Below, piece by piece: positions 23,063 to 35,499 of a DNA stretch of 64,000 nucleotides (positions are counted from its first letter, which is position 1; every line of letters starts with the position of its first letter). The notes under the pieces were generated by a model, which searched no databases, had not been told where the DNA came from, and worked only from the letters and a program-made list of their open reading frames with translations. The translations under genes and the position numbers were made by a program. The stretch covers positions 15,385,368-15,449,367 of the forward strand of contig CM040453.1 in NCBI GenBank assembly GCA_022749755.1, given 5' to 3'. Source of the stretch: Azadirachta indica. Its lineage: Eukaryota > Streptophyta > Magnoliopsida > Sapindales > Meliaceae.

Positions 23063-25690
23063 TCGAAGAAACAACATCCTCTTATCAATCAATGAATTTT
23101 ATGTTTTCATTTTTTTTTTTAACCATTTGAGTTAATGTACTATTGGTATTGTCTTACATATAGTTGATCTAAAATATGTCATGTTATAAGTAGAACTAAG
23201 AACTAGTTATGAATAAAATAAAAACTAATGTTTATGTATCTTTTTATTCTATCTTTGCATGCATCCCTTTGAACAGATAAAAAAGAAAGTAATCTTTTAG
23301 TAGAATTCCAACACCGTTTTAGAATCTAAAGTGATATAGCAAAAAATCCCAGTTATCCATTTTTGTTGTGTATTTCTTCATTTAAAGCTTGATCATATCA
23401 ATAGAAATGAAATCAAATAATTGTCTTTAGAGAATTTACTTAAAATGAATACTGTGAATAGAAAAACTAGGGGTGAGAAGAAAATTGATAAACTGAATTG
23501 AACCGAGTAAATTAGACCAAACTAAAAGAAATTTGGTTTGGTTTTTATTTGATTTCTGCTTAATTTGGTTCGCAATCCAATAGTTTAAAACCCAAATTTT
23601 TTGTTCCATTATTGGTTCAATGGAATTAATTCAAGATCCTTATAAAAATTAAAAAATAAAATAAATTACTGGCAACGTAGGATAATATAATTAAATTTTA
23701 TAAAATCTGATGGTATGTATAATAATTTTAATAGTATTATAGCTTTTGTATAACTTTAATGTACATAATGAAATTTTTTTAACATATTTTTTTAATAATT
23801 GTGATATCTTGTTATCTTAATCAGGAAAATAACAATAAGATAATTTTAATAGTATTATAACTTTTTTTTTAATAATTTCTTAGATATAAAATGTAGTTTT
23901 AGGATAAATCTTACAAGATTTCTCGTATCATTTTCATCCAACGAAAAAGAAAATATCTAGCATAATATTATTGATACTATTTTCTTAAATGCAAGACATA
24001 AATTTTTCTTACTTATATAATCCTAACTAGTTGTTGATGCATCAATTGTCAAAGAGATTTATTTAATTCTTAAGCAAGCAATAAGATACGTTTATTCTTA
24101 AATAGGCAACAAAGTAATTTAAACTAGCTTTTATTAGTTGGGTTCTTCGGGTTCTTGCTTTTATTGATCATTGTATTTATATTATATTTTGGCTTTTTTT
24201 CTTTTTTTTTTTATAGTGTAATAAGGACTTTATGAACATTTATTCATGTATGTACTGTCTTAAAAGTATTTATCAAGTTAAATTAATTAATTAAAATTAA
24301 TTTTTAGATTATATTAATTTAAAATAATATTTAAAACATGATATTTTTCTACGTACTCCTCATTTTTAAAAAATACAAGATACTCTTAAATTTTTAAACG
24401 CACTATGTACCTTGCGTTTTGTTTTAGTAAGATAGATCACAGGAACATAACCTATTAACTTTTAGGGGTGGGATCGGTAGTTTCTTTATTTTATACAAAA
24501 TTTTACATCAATTGTAAACCGTTGAATACATGCACATTCAACCGTTGAAATTGCATCTAACCATGTGATTAATATATTTATAATTGATGTATATATCAGA
24601 TATAATATTAATCGTTGAATATGTTTATATCTAACTGTTTATAATTGATATAAGATTTTGTGTAAAATAAATTAACTATTGATCCTGTCCTAATTTTTAT
24701 TATTAGTTTGATATTTTAAATTATTATTATTTATGTCATCAAACTCTACTAAAATAACAAAAAGAGATACAAATTTGTTACTTTCAACAATTTAGTCACT
24801 ATTTCTATCTACAATATATTAGAGACTAAATTATTAAACTTTAAAAAACATTATTTTATAGTATCATTTTGACTAAGTTTAAAACAAAAAATTATTATGT
24901 AAATTAAAATGACAAGAATGAATTGTGTCATATCTAAGTGATTATTTTTTAAGAAAAAAAGAGAGTGAGTTATGAAATATTAAAACAAAAGAAAAAATTT
25001 CGGATAAAAAGAGAAAAATAAATTGTAATACATAAATTAAATTTATTTTTATGTATCGATAGAATTTATAATTAAATATAGTTTTATATTCTTATCTAAG
25101 AGTTTAATTTAATTTTGAATAATAATTTTAAAAAGAAAGAAAATTTTAAATTATTTTTATTTGTAATAAATATAATAAGTATGATTTTTTATATTTTTCT
25201 TTTATAGAAAGTAAGAAAAAAAGAAGGTTAGGAGTATTTTAGTATATCTTTTACCTTTTATCCAAATTCATTTTTATAATAATATTTTTGTTCCTAAATT
25301 TTTTAAAAATAACAAAATAAAATAATTTTATTTAAATTTAACATTTTAAGGGATTAAATTGTTAATTATAAAAAAAATGTTATATTTTATTATTTATGAA
25401 ATATTAATAATAAAAATATTAGTATTTTAACAAATCAAATTAACAAAAGTTAAATCAAGGATGTATCTCCTTATTTTGCAATTTGAAGATTTTGGGTTTT
25501 AAGAATTTTTGGAAAGAAGGGAAAAAAATTGAGATTTTGGTGTTAATGACTATTGAGGGTAGAACAATAGCTAGTTTGATAAATAGAGTATAAAATAGGA
25601 CTATTATGAAAATTTTCTAACAGTATAAACGTTTGTTGATTTTAAATTCTTAATTTGTTTGTCAGATTGCTGGAGAACGATAGTGGGTTA
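23063..25690. other. Intergenic region including a repeat-like segment and an orphan promoter copy
   Basis: After the response regulator 3' UTR, 23465-23640 carries TAGGGGTGAG and GGTTTGGTTT / GAACCGAG-type sequence like the interior of the MITE at 10073. The orphan copy of the response regulator upstream region follows at 23740-24180. From 24480 to 24670 there are several CCGTTGAAT / CAACCGTTGA motifs of the type found in old repeats. From 24700 the sequence is AT-rich. The final few hundred bases, from about 25220, are also found before the TIR relic at 63540. Confidence 0.45.
23740..24180 (+). repeat. Second, gene-less copy of the response regulator upstream region
   Basis: This stretch aligns by eye with 22040-22480 in the same orientation, with shared blocks such as TTGTGATATCTTGTTATCTT, TTTTCTTAAATGCAAGAC and TTTATTTAATTCTTAAGCAA. 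At the point where the start codon and receiver domain should follow (about 24230), there is only AT-rich sequence. It looks like the remnant of a tandem duplicate whose coding part has been lost. Confidence 0.55.
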
Positions 25691-25833
25691 TTTAAAAAAT
25701 TGTCATTTAAATGATCGAGATGATGACTTACCAGCAGCATTTTGGTCTCCAATGCTAAATCTCTATGCACTTAACACAGTTTAGCTTTAACTCTACATTC
25801 AATTTCTCTCGCAAAATCTCGAAAATTTCATCC

Positions 25834-28800
25834 ATGGATGCTGCATGTCCTTCTTCTTCTTCTTGCCTTACTCCTGATCGATCCATATACGACGTCTTCC
25901 TCAGTTTTAGAGGGGAGGATACCCGCGAAAATTTTACAAGCCATCTCTTTGCTGCTTTGTGTAGGAAAAAAATTAAAGCCTTCATTGATGAAGATCTTCA
26001 GAGGGGAGATGAGATTTCTCTTGCCCTTTTGAATGCAATTGAAGGATCAAAGATTTCGGTAATCATTTTCTCGAAAGACTACGCTTCTTCCAGATGGTGC
26101 TTGAATGAACTTGTCAAGAGTCTTGAATGCAAGAAAACGTATAGCCAAATTGTTATGCCCATTTTCTACCAGGTTCATCCCTCCGATGTGCGGAAGCAGA
26201 TGGGAAGCCTTTGTAATGCTTTTGCTGAGCATGAAAAAAATTTCATGGAGACGCCCGGGATGGTTCAACAATGGAGGGCTGTGTTGACTGAAGTATCTTA
26301 TTTGTCTGGATATGAGTCCATGAAAATTAAGTAAGTATTCTTAGCTGATCTCTCGTTTATATGAGATTATTGGAATTTATCATTTATCAATTATGTATGT
26401 CTTCTATTAAGAAAGGGTAACGATATTGATTTTCAATTTCCTATTTGATGTAGGCCCGAGGCAAAGCTTGTAGATGTAATTGTCAATGATATTTTGAAGA
26501 AATTAGAGAATATATCAGTTTCAAGAGATTTAAGAGCTGGGCTGGTTGGACTAAGTTCACGAATTGAGTACATTAAATCAATACTACAGATTGGATTGTT
26601 GGATCTTCTAATTCTTGGAATTTGGGGCATGGGTGGTATAGGTAAAACAACCATTGCTGAGGTTTTGTTTAAGCAAATTTCTAGTGAGTTTGATGGTAAA
26701 TGCTTTATGGCAAACGTTAGAGAAGAAGTAGAAAAAGGGTTCGATTACTAAATCTACAAAAACAAGTTCTTTCTAAACTATTAGAAGATAATCTTGAAAT
26801 AGGAGGTCCTAATATACCACAATATACTAGAGAGAGACTATGACGCATGAAGGTTTTTGTAGTTCTTGATGATGTGAATGCATCCGAACAATTAGAATTT
26901 CTAGTGGGAGAACCTAACCAATTTGGTCTTGGAAGTAGAATCATCATAACCACTAGAAATAAACAAGTGCTTGATAGAAATGGTGTGGATTACATATATG
27001 AGGTCACAATATTCAATTATAATGAATCTCTTGAGCTATTTTCTGACTATGCCTTCAAACAAAACCATCACCCTAAAGATTTTGTGGTACTTATAAGAGA
27101 GGTAGTAAATTATGCCAAAGGCAATCCATTAGCTCTTAAAGTGTTAGGTTCTTCCCTTTATCGAAAGTGTAAACAAGATTGGGAAAATGCATTACAGAAA
27201 TTAAAACGGATTCCTGACCCTGATATTCATAATATGCTAAAAATTAGTTTTGAAGAGCTAAATTGGGAGGAAAAGAATATGTTTTTAGATATTGCGTGTT
27301 TCTTCAAAGGAGAGGATAAAGATCATGCGACTATGATTCTTGCTGATCAATACCCTGTGCATTATGGACTGAATGTCCTGGTTGATAAGTCACTTATAAC
27401 AATATCTAGCAATGAGTTACATATGCACGATTTATTGCAAGAAATGGGTAGAGAAATTGTTCGTCAAGAATCAATCGCAGATCCTGGCAAACGCAGCAGG
27501 TTGTGGTCTCATGAGGATGTTTATCAAGTATTGAAGAAAAACAAGGCATGATCCTAACTACCCTGATATTATATATATGAACCAAATTGTTCTAATTTAC
27601 TTCTACAAAGAGTTGAACAGGATTTGACAATTTTTTATTTTAGCAACTCTTACTACAAAGAGTTGATGGTCTCAGTTCTTACATAATTTTCACATCTACA
27701 TCTTGATAATTTCTGTGCAAACACACATGCATGTGCATATTCACAAGCATATAATTATTAATTAGAGTCAAACTTTCATTGATTCTTTTTGATCCAAAGG
27801 TAAAGATGTAAGTCAAAAAGTAATATTCTTGTAGTCTTCTTCTTTATGTTTAACTTAATTTTTTGTTTAGACCTCTGTTGCTTTTCCCTCATCTGTCTAA
27901 AATATTACTCTTTTCTTCTTTAATAAATCTCTGGCTGGGCCTTCTTTGCAAAAGGAAACACCTCATTTACCATCTCTACTACGCAGTTGGATGAAATCCA
28001 AGTTTGGTCTTCATAGATAAAAGCTCTTGCTCATTTTACAGAACTATAAATTCCAAGATCTAACTCATCTCTTGCTTTTGTTTTTAAGGGGACTGATTCC
28101 ATTGAAGGCATATTTCTGGACATGTCGAAAATAAGAAATCTACCCTTAAGTGCTGGAGCCTTTATGAAGATGTCTAATCTTAGAATCCTTAAGTTTTATG
28201 AACCTAAGACTCTTAACGTTTCAGATTTGAGCTCTAAAGTGCATCTCACCCAAGGTCTTGAATATCTTCCTGATGAATTGAGATATCTCCATTGGCATGG
28301 GTATCCTTTGAAGATGCTCCCATCAAACTTTGATCCAGAAAATCTTGTTGAACTTAACTTGCCATACAGTAAAATTGAACAACTCTGGGAAGGAGAAAAG
28401 GTACAACAAACAATACCAACATATATTTTGTTATCTAATTTCTTTTAATATACATTTCACAATTCAATGTACTAATCTGTTGTAAGTAATCTTTTTGTTA
28501 CAGGAAGCTTTTATGTTAAAACGGATTGATCTTCGTCACTGCAAAAACCTAACTCGAATCCCAGATCCATCAGAGACTCCAAATCTTGAGAAACTGGTTC
28601 TTTTGAGCTCTACAAACCTTCCTTATATTCCCTCATACATCCAAAATTTCGACAACCTTAGTATCCTGCGTATGGAAGGCTGCAAAAGTCTTACAAGCTT
28701 TCCAAGCAACATTCATTTTAGATCTCCTATAACTGTTGATCTGTCTGAATGCACTAATCTCATGCAGTTTCCGCAGATTTCCGGGCATATAAAGAAGCTT

Positions 28801-30391
28801 GATTTATGCAGGACAACGATCGAAGAAGTTCCTTCATCAATTGAGTGCCTAACTATGCTTGAAAGGTTAAATCTGGGGCATTGCACAAGGCTAAAAAGTC
28901 TTTCAACCAGCATTTGTAAATTGAAATCTCTTCGCAAGCTTATCTTCACAACTGCTCAAAACTTGAGAGCTTTCCGGATATCCTAGAGAAAATGGAACAC
29001 TTGGAAGATATTGATTTTCAATCGACAGCAATCAGAGAGTTGCCATCTTCAATTGAACATCTAGAAGGGCTGAAAACTTTGACACTGATGAATTGTTCTA
29101 ATCTTGTTAATTTGCCAGAAAATCTGGGAAATTTTAAATCTTTGAATGGCATCTGTGCAGACATGTCAGCTATTACTCATTTACCATCTTCTATTGTAGA
29201 TCTAAAGGAACTTGAAGGGCTTTCGTTTTCTGGATGCAGAGGTTTGGTTTTGCCTCCACTCTCAGGTTTATCTTCTCTAAAAGGATTGACTTTAAGTGAC
29301 AGTGATATAATAGAGATCCCAAATGATATTGGTTGTCTATCCTCGTTGAGATATTTAGACCTCAGTGGCAACAATTTTAAAAGTTTACCTACTAGTATTC
29401 AATAACTTTCTCGGCTTAAATGCCTTTGCTTGCGTGACTGCAATAAGCTTCAATCATTACCTGAGCTTCCATTGTTTCTGGAACTAGTAGAAGCAACAAA
29501 TTGTAAGCAGCTTGAGTCTTTGCCAGAGCTTCCGTTGTTTTGAAGAACTAGATGCATCCAAACTGGAAACACTATCTGAACACTCCCAAGGAATTCTGCA
29601 GTCCACTATAGTGTTCATATTTACTAATTGCCAGAAATTGAATGAAAAAGGAAACATAGTTTTGGGAGATTCAAAACTAAGAATTCAGCATATGGCAACA
29701 GCATCTCTGAGACTATTCTATCAAAAGGTACATAATCCTCGTTCTCTCTGCTCACCCTCTTTCTAACACAAATCATGATCATTTTCATATTACAGGAATT
29801 TGAGACACCGCCTGGAGCGAACATTTGTTTTCCTGGAAGTGGAATTCCTGATTGCTTCAGCTACGAAAATTCAGGATCTTCAGTATCTCTTCAACTGCCT
29901 CAACAATCTTGTAACAGAAGGTTCATCGGATTTGCTCTCTCTGTTGTTATTGCGATTAAAGAAACTTTTAATGCTGGTCATGGGTCTTTTGAGGTGAGAT
30001 GTAGGTACCATTTGGAAACCAAGACACTCTCTGAAACCAAATGTGTGATAAGGTTTGCACGTTATCAGCACTTGGGTACTATCGGTTTCAAGATTTCTTT
30101 ATTGATTCTTATCACATCTTACTTGGCTTTGATCCTTGTTTGGATATTTGGGTTCCTGATGGTGACCACCATACAACTGCTTCTTTTAAGTTTTCCATTC
30201 ACGCTTTTTACAAAAATAAGACAAAGAAACAAGCAGTTTGCGAGTTGAAACTTTGCGGGGTGTGTCCAGTATATGCACATTTTAATGAGACCAAATCTCA
30301 CTCTTTTACTGTAAAGCTTGCTGCCAGTGGTGAAGAAGGATGCCTGGATGAGGAGGAAATGGAGCCAAATGCCAAGAGGATTTGCAGATAG
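25834..30391 (+). pseudogene. TIR-NB-LRR disease resistance gene (TNL), multiply disrupted
   Basis: TNL proteins detect pathogen effectors in the cytoplasm or nucleus. Five exons are recognisable: 25834-26330 (TIR: YDVFLSFRGEDTRENF, then SRWCLNEL and QVHPSDVRKQMG), 26454-27545 (NB-ARC: P-loop GMGGIGKTT, FMANVREE, kinase-2 VFVVLDDVN, GSRIIITTRN, GNPLALKVLGS, MHD in ELHMHDLLQEMGREIVRQ), 28089-28400 and 28504-29727 (LRR), and 29796-30391 (post-LRR C-JID domain, PGSGIPDCFSYENSGSSVS). Disruptions are a -1 frameshift at about 26735-26760, TGA at 26841-26843, -1 at about 28930-28960, TAA at 29403-29405, +1 at about 29535, and -1 at about 30075-30095. The intron-2 donor reads AAG/GCATGA instead of GT. 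The TIR catalytic-type Glu region is still present, so a TIR-plus-partial-NB product ending at 26751 is conceivable. A full receptor cannot be made. Confidence 0.9.
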
Positions 30392-31649
30392 CATGTAAAT
30401 GCTGCTTAATTAACAAAGTCCACAAGAGAGGCAATGGAGCCGAATGTGATCATTTTTAATCTATCATTTCCTTTCTCTTAGTTTAACGCATTTATAACTG
30501 ATTATGCAGCACTGAATGTAGACTCCAGTGTTTATGTTTTCATCCACAGGATGAATTATTGGGTCCAGGAGTTATTAGCTTCTGTTGGGTTATAAATTGT
30601 TCCTGTATATGTTTTTTATTAGTTTCGGATTTTTATAAATTATTCTAAATTGATTATTAATCTATAAAATTAACCAATCATGTGATGCATATGGATGATG
30701 AAAAGAGAAAAATTAAAACAAATGATATACATTTGTTGGATGATCTTATTAGAATTATTTTACATAAAACTTTCTTCTTGCGAGTTAACATTACAAGTTT
30801 AAGTCGAATGTTCTGAAATTTTATTTTACGCATACTTTTAGAAACATATGTTAACTTAGGGTTAACAATTAACTATGATTATTTTAGTTAGTTATATGCA
30901 AGTTCAATAATTATTGCATCGATGGTTATAAATAAACAAGTTTCCTTGATTATATTATAAGAAAATATAGTAAATTTTTTAAAATGAATGAAATTATTTC
31001 AGGTTATTTAACTCTCAAAAAAATTAAAAATATTTTACGATTAAAAATCTAAAATTTTAGGTTTTTTTTGACAAAAAATATTTATATATTTTTTTATTTC
31101 TCAAAATTTATGCATAAATAAATCCAGTCATCTCTTCCTTCAGAGATCTCCCTACCGATAGTTTTCCAACGGAGAAAATCTATTTTTTAAGGGTAAAAAT
31201 TATCAAAAAGGTAAACCGAGATGTCTATAAATATGTAAGCTTGAATGTAAGTGGACGGTGGTAAACCTATTACTACTGGATGTTTTTGAATAAATGCGCA
31301 GATTTATTACAGCATTAGACAATAATATAACTTTCAAGTGGTAGCTTCCTCGTTATTAAACTGCATCAAGTTCTTAACTCAAGAGAGAATAGTTTATAAA
31401 AAATAATTATACAAATTTTTTGGATCAAGCTTAAGACAACAAATATACAGAACCAGCTTTACAATCACAATCGCATCACAATCAACAATAATCAATTTCT
31501 TTGATGAATCAACAAATGCAGTGAATTAACCCTGGCGGCAGTTTAATAAACAAAAACCCACCACCTTCACAGTCTCAGATGATTGCTTGCTGGGCTGGCT
31601 ATGGTTATATATTTTAAGTTGGAAGATTTCTGGTAATCATTCTTGCAAT
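30392..31649. other. Intergenic region between convergent genes
   Basis: The 3' flank of the TNL pseudogene runs into the 3' flank of the minus-strand SNAP43 gene. The middle (30600-31300) is AT-rich. No gene, RNA or element ends were seen. Confidence 0.45.
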
Positions 31650-33832
31650 TTAAGTTTGAACTAGTAGCTTTTCTAGTTCTTGTCCAAAGTCATCATCACC
31701 ACCTTCATCTTCATAATGCAGTTGTAACTGTTTTTCTGCTTCAGCCGGCTGCTCTTTCAGTCTAGTCTGTTGGCAAAACACTTCTCTTTGGACATTCCAG
31801 TTGTCAGCAATCTTCTCCGCTATGTCACCCATCGATTCCTTATCATCTGCTATATGTTTTACGTTTTGGACATCCACCACCTTATTGGCCTCTTTAACAA
31901 GAAAATAATTTTAAAAACAGAGACAAGAAAAATCCTCAAATAGTTGACAAAATTTAAATGGAACTGTAATAATGTAGAAGGAGGCATAGATTTGTTGGAA
32001 GTACTCACATACATTGCAACATTAAATTTTAGTCATTTTGTATACATGAAAGAGTGAGAGAGAGAAAGAAGCATACCTTCAATGGCTTGCTTCTTAGCTT
32101 CTGCATAATCCGTTGACATTTTCTTCAGCACATTGAGATCAAATTCCATACCCTTGTTTAAGCAGTAACAACAACGGAGATCAGATATAGTTTATCATCG
32201 GGTACATATAAAATGTTTTCCCAAGAGTGCCACAGAGTGTCAATCTCATGAGGAATTATTTAACTTACCAAATCCATGTGGAGAAAGTGCTCAATTCGAG
32301 TGCTAGCAAATAACCTGTAGGTAAAAAGGAAGCAAACCAATAGAGAGCTGATACTGTGGAATTATGAAAAATATTTAAAGAATAAAACAAATTAAAATTC
32401 ATAATTTGACACATACTTCTCATATGCAACTTGCACACGGGCATTCTGCAAGTCAGTTAGATGGTTCACTGTCTCGGTAACGGAGCCTTCATTTAAGTCC
32501 ACAAATCCGAACAGAAAAATGTTCTTTTCTAGCATTCTTTTCAATAAAGAAGGTACAACTCTTATACCCTTATCTTTTGCTTCCACAACAAGGTATTTAA
32601 GCTTCCTCAACTCTCCTGCTAGTTAAGAGTTGGAAGTAAGCCGAACAGAAATAAGAGGAGAAGAAAATGAGAGAAATATGCCTCAATCATAACAAATAGG
32701 TAGTATTGGACTAAGTTTCCTTCGATCTCAACAAAAATTACTTCTACAATAACATTAACTTGTCAAACCACACGAATGCCATTATCATACATGTCAAGGA
32801 GAAAGTTATAGCTTAATATTGTGATATTGTACTCCAAAATCATCAAATAAAGTAACTCAAAAATCAAGCTTAAGTGTGGAAAATTACCAATAGAAATGTA
32901 GATTTTGAAAGGGGGTTTAAATGGTTGAGTCTCATACAGGCAATAAAGGCAATAGAGTCCACCTAATCTCTGTGAAAAAGAAGCAGTACTGACCATGTGA
33001 CCTGCATATGAGTAGAAGATATTAGACTTGGCACAGAAAGAAGATGGAAGATAATAGGGAATAAGAATTTCAAGTCTATAAGTATTTTGAAAAACTCATT
33101 ATGATACTCTCAGAGAGTTCTCAATTAATAGATCTAGTAAGGTCATGAGACATCTAAACAGGTTCATAGCACCAATCATCCAGGAAACAAATCCAACACA
33201 AGAGAGCCAAGAGGCATACAGGTTACTAGGCATAGGGTTAAAAAATATCAGAATAACTATTTTGTGGACTAGCAACTGGACTAGCATCCCAGTTGACAGA
33301 GTACAGGTACTCCAACAATTTCCTTCTTGAAAGGAATGGCTTTTACTGATGATCAGCTTTTTACTCCCATGCCCTTCTTTTTGCAGCAATTCAATCTAAT
33401 TCAGACACCACATAATCTTATAAAATTTGAAATCTTCCCATTGGAGTACAAATTACAGAGCCCAAACATTTCAAGCAATTGGAAAATACAGCAATCAAGC
33501 AAGCAACAAAAATAGGTGCATATCAAATGAAACCAAAGATTTAGAGGATGAAATATATTAAAGCTTACGAATTGTATGGGCGTACAAAGATTGCATAAAG
33601 AAGGATAAATTGGGAGAAGGGCTAGCTTCATAAATATATGAGAACTTTCTGGAGAGCCATACTCTCTTCATGTCAGCCAAAGTTGTTGATTCAGCCTGTG
33701 AATCACAAAACCTCCCAAGTATTAGAAAAATTTCCTCCTTTTTTTTTTAGTGCATTAAAAAAATAATCTAATTACCTGAACAAACTCATCTATAAGTTCG
33801 TCAATGTCCTGCTTAAATGGAGAAAGATCCAT
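31650..33832 (-). CDS. SNAP43: snRNA-activating protein complex subunit SNAP43 (SNAPC1 homologue)
   Basis: SNAPc binds the proximal sequence element of snRNA promoters and recruits RNA polymerase II or III; SNAP43 is one of its core subunits, acting in the nucleus. Seven exons join in phase: 33832-33776, 33695-33569, 33001-32888, 32615-32417, 32314-32269, 32152-32077 and 31891-31650, giving 286 residues. The N-terminal SNAP43 domain shows MDLSPFKQDIDELIDEF, LADMKRVWLSRKFSYIYE, SFFMQSLYAHTI, FSQRLGGLYCLYCLYETQP and FKIYISIGELRKLKYLV. The rest is charged and helical (MSTDYAEAKKQAIEEANKVV), ending in a Glu/Asp-rich tail (HYEDEGGDDDFGQELEKLL). The length fits plant members. The ATG at 33832 is the first that keeps the domain, and an upstream non-coding exon is likely because the nearest promoter-like sequence is toward 34700. 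No disruption is seen. Confidence 0.9.
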
Positions 33833-35030
33833 TGCTTATAATACTGATCTTTGAAGACAATATCTCTGGTCATAACAATGGAATTTGTACAGATTACATA
33901 AGTAAGCATGAGTTATGTATAGCATTAATAATATTTTCACTGAAAAAATAAAAAATGAAAAAATTTTCCAAAAGCGAGGCATTGTTTGTTAATATGGTTT
34001 GACAAGTTAATGTTATTGTAGAAGCAAATTTTGTTAATCAATTAGCCAAATATATTTTATTGTTTGTTAATAAGCAATGAATATCATACTTAAAACCAAT
34101 GAATATCATCCATACATTTCTAGAAATCTAATGCAAAAATCCTACTCATGCTACAAGATTTACTAGGAATTCATTACAATTTTATCCCTATTCCAACTTC
34201 TCCAGAAAAAGTCTATAACAAAGCATCCAACCAAAAAGCAATCAAATAGTCGCCAAATACACTTGTTATTTCAGTCCATCAATACACAGGCTGACTTGAG
34301 CATTCAACTTATAATTCTAGTTCTAGTTGACGTCAGGATTTCATACAACGACATAATTATATTTAAAACAAAGAATTCAAGCTTTAATCACGAAATTAAC
34401 AAGCCATGAAAAGAGGAGGAACTTACGATGCCTGGAAATTTTCTCTTTTCTCGAAATCAAGAAGCAACCTTGATCATGTACAGGAAATTAATTAACTGAT
34501 ATATAATTAAAATTAATCAAACAATTCCATGATTAAAATAAATCAACTGGAAATTAAATTATCCATAACCATTGACCCGAAAGAAAATAACAGAATCTAT
34601 TTTATCAAACAACTCCATAATTAAAATTAATCAAATACCTTTTAATCTTTCCACAATCTTGCAGCAGCGGCAACTGAGACGCAAGCGGGGAGAAGACGGT
34701 GAGGGCAAGAAGCAGCCACGACGCGGGAGTATTTGGACGAGAGGAGACGGTGAGCGCTGGGCAGGAGTCAAACGAGCATGAGCGACTTTGACATATGTAT
34801 ATATATATATATATATAAGTTATTAACATTAGGGTCCCCGTAATTTTGAAAAATATCATATTTTGTTAAATATTATATATATAATCATTAAATCCTTATA
34901 TTTAATAAGTCAACAGCCACCATTACTGCAAAATAGACTTTTAGAGTTAAAACGGACCTAGGAGACCAAAGTGATAGATTTTTGATAGGCGACAGAGTTC
35001 TGCTTGAATATGATCAGATTTGAGGAGAGA
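33833..35030. other. SNAP43 upstream region
   Basis: This stretch is probably the 5' UTR, a leader intron and the promoter of SNAP43. A GC-richer island near 34660-34780 could contain the transcription start. A TA microsatellite follows at 34797-34817. No coding region is supported. Confidence 0.4.
34797..34817. repeat. (TA)n microsatellite
   Basis: A 21-base TA tract next to the probable SNAP43 promoter. Confidence 0.85.
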
Positions 35031-35036
35031 TATAAT

Positions 35037-35175
35037 TATTGTATATTTTATAAATATATAAATATTTTAAAATATATTTGATAGTGTATAGAAATTATAA
35101 ATGAAATGGTATTATAAAGAGACATGTCTCAAATGAAAAGGTATATTTATCTTTATAAATAGAGCCTATATTTTA

Positions 35176-35208
<33 letters not shown>

Positions 35209-35499
35209 CAGAAATGTCTTTCCTGTCTTATTTTTGATCTCCCATCACTTACAAATATTATTAAAAAATGATATTTAATTTTAGTGTTGTTCAAGAGTTT
35301 TATACTTGGGAGTGCACCCTTATAAAACTAACAGTCATTGTATTTTGGAAAAAATACTGTCATGAAGACTTGTTTGTACCGAAACATCATTCTAAAGGGG
35401 CAGAAATTTCCTTAAGGACAATGTATTTTTGCATGTCTTGGTTATGAGTATCTTGTGTTATTTGTTACATCATCAAGTTTATACTAAAAATCTCCAATA
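35037..35499 (+). repeat. 5' LTR
   Basis: The left copy of the LTR pair. Its first bases are TATTG, a decayed form of the TGTTG at the right copy. It contains a long AT microsatellite at about 35179-35209. It is richer in A and T than its partner, as expected when methylated cytosines decay. Confidence 0.7.
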
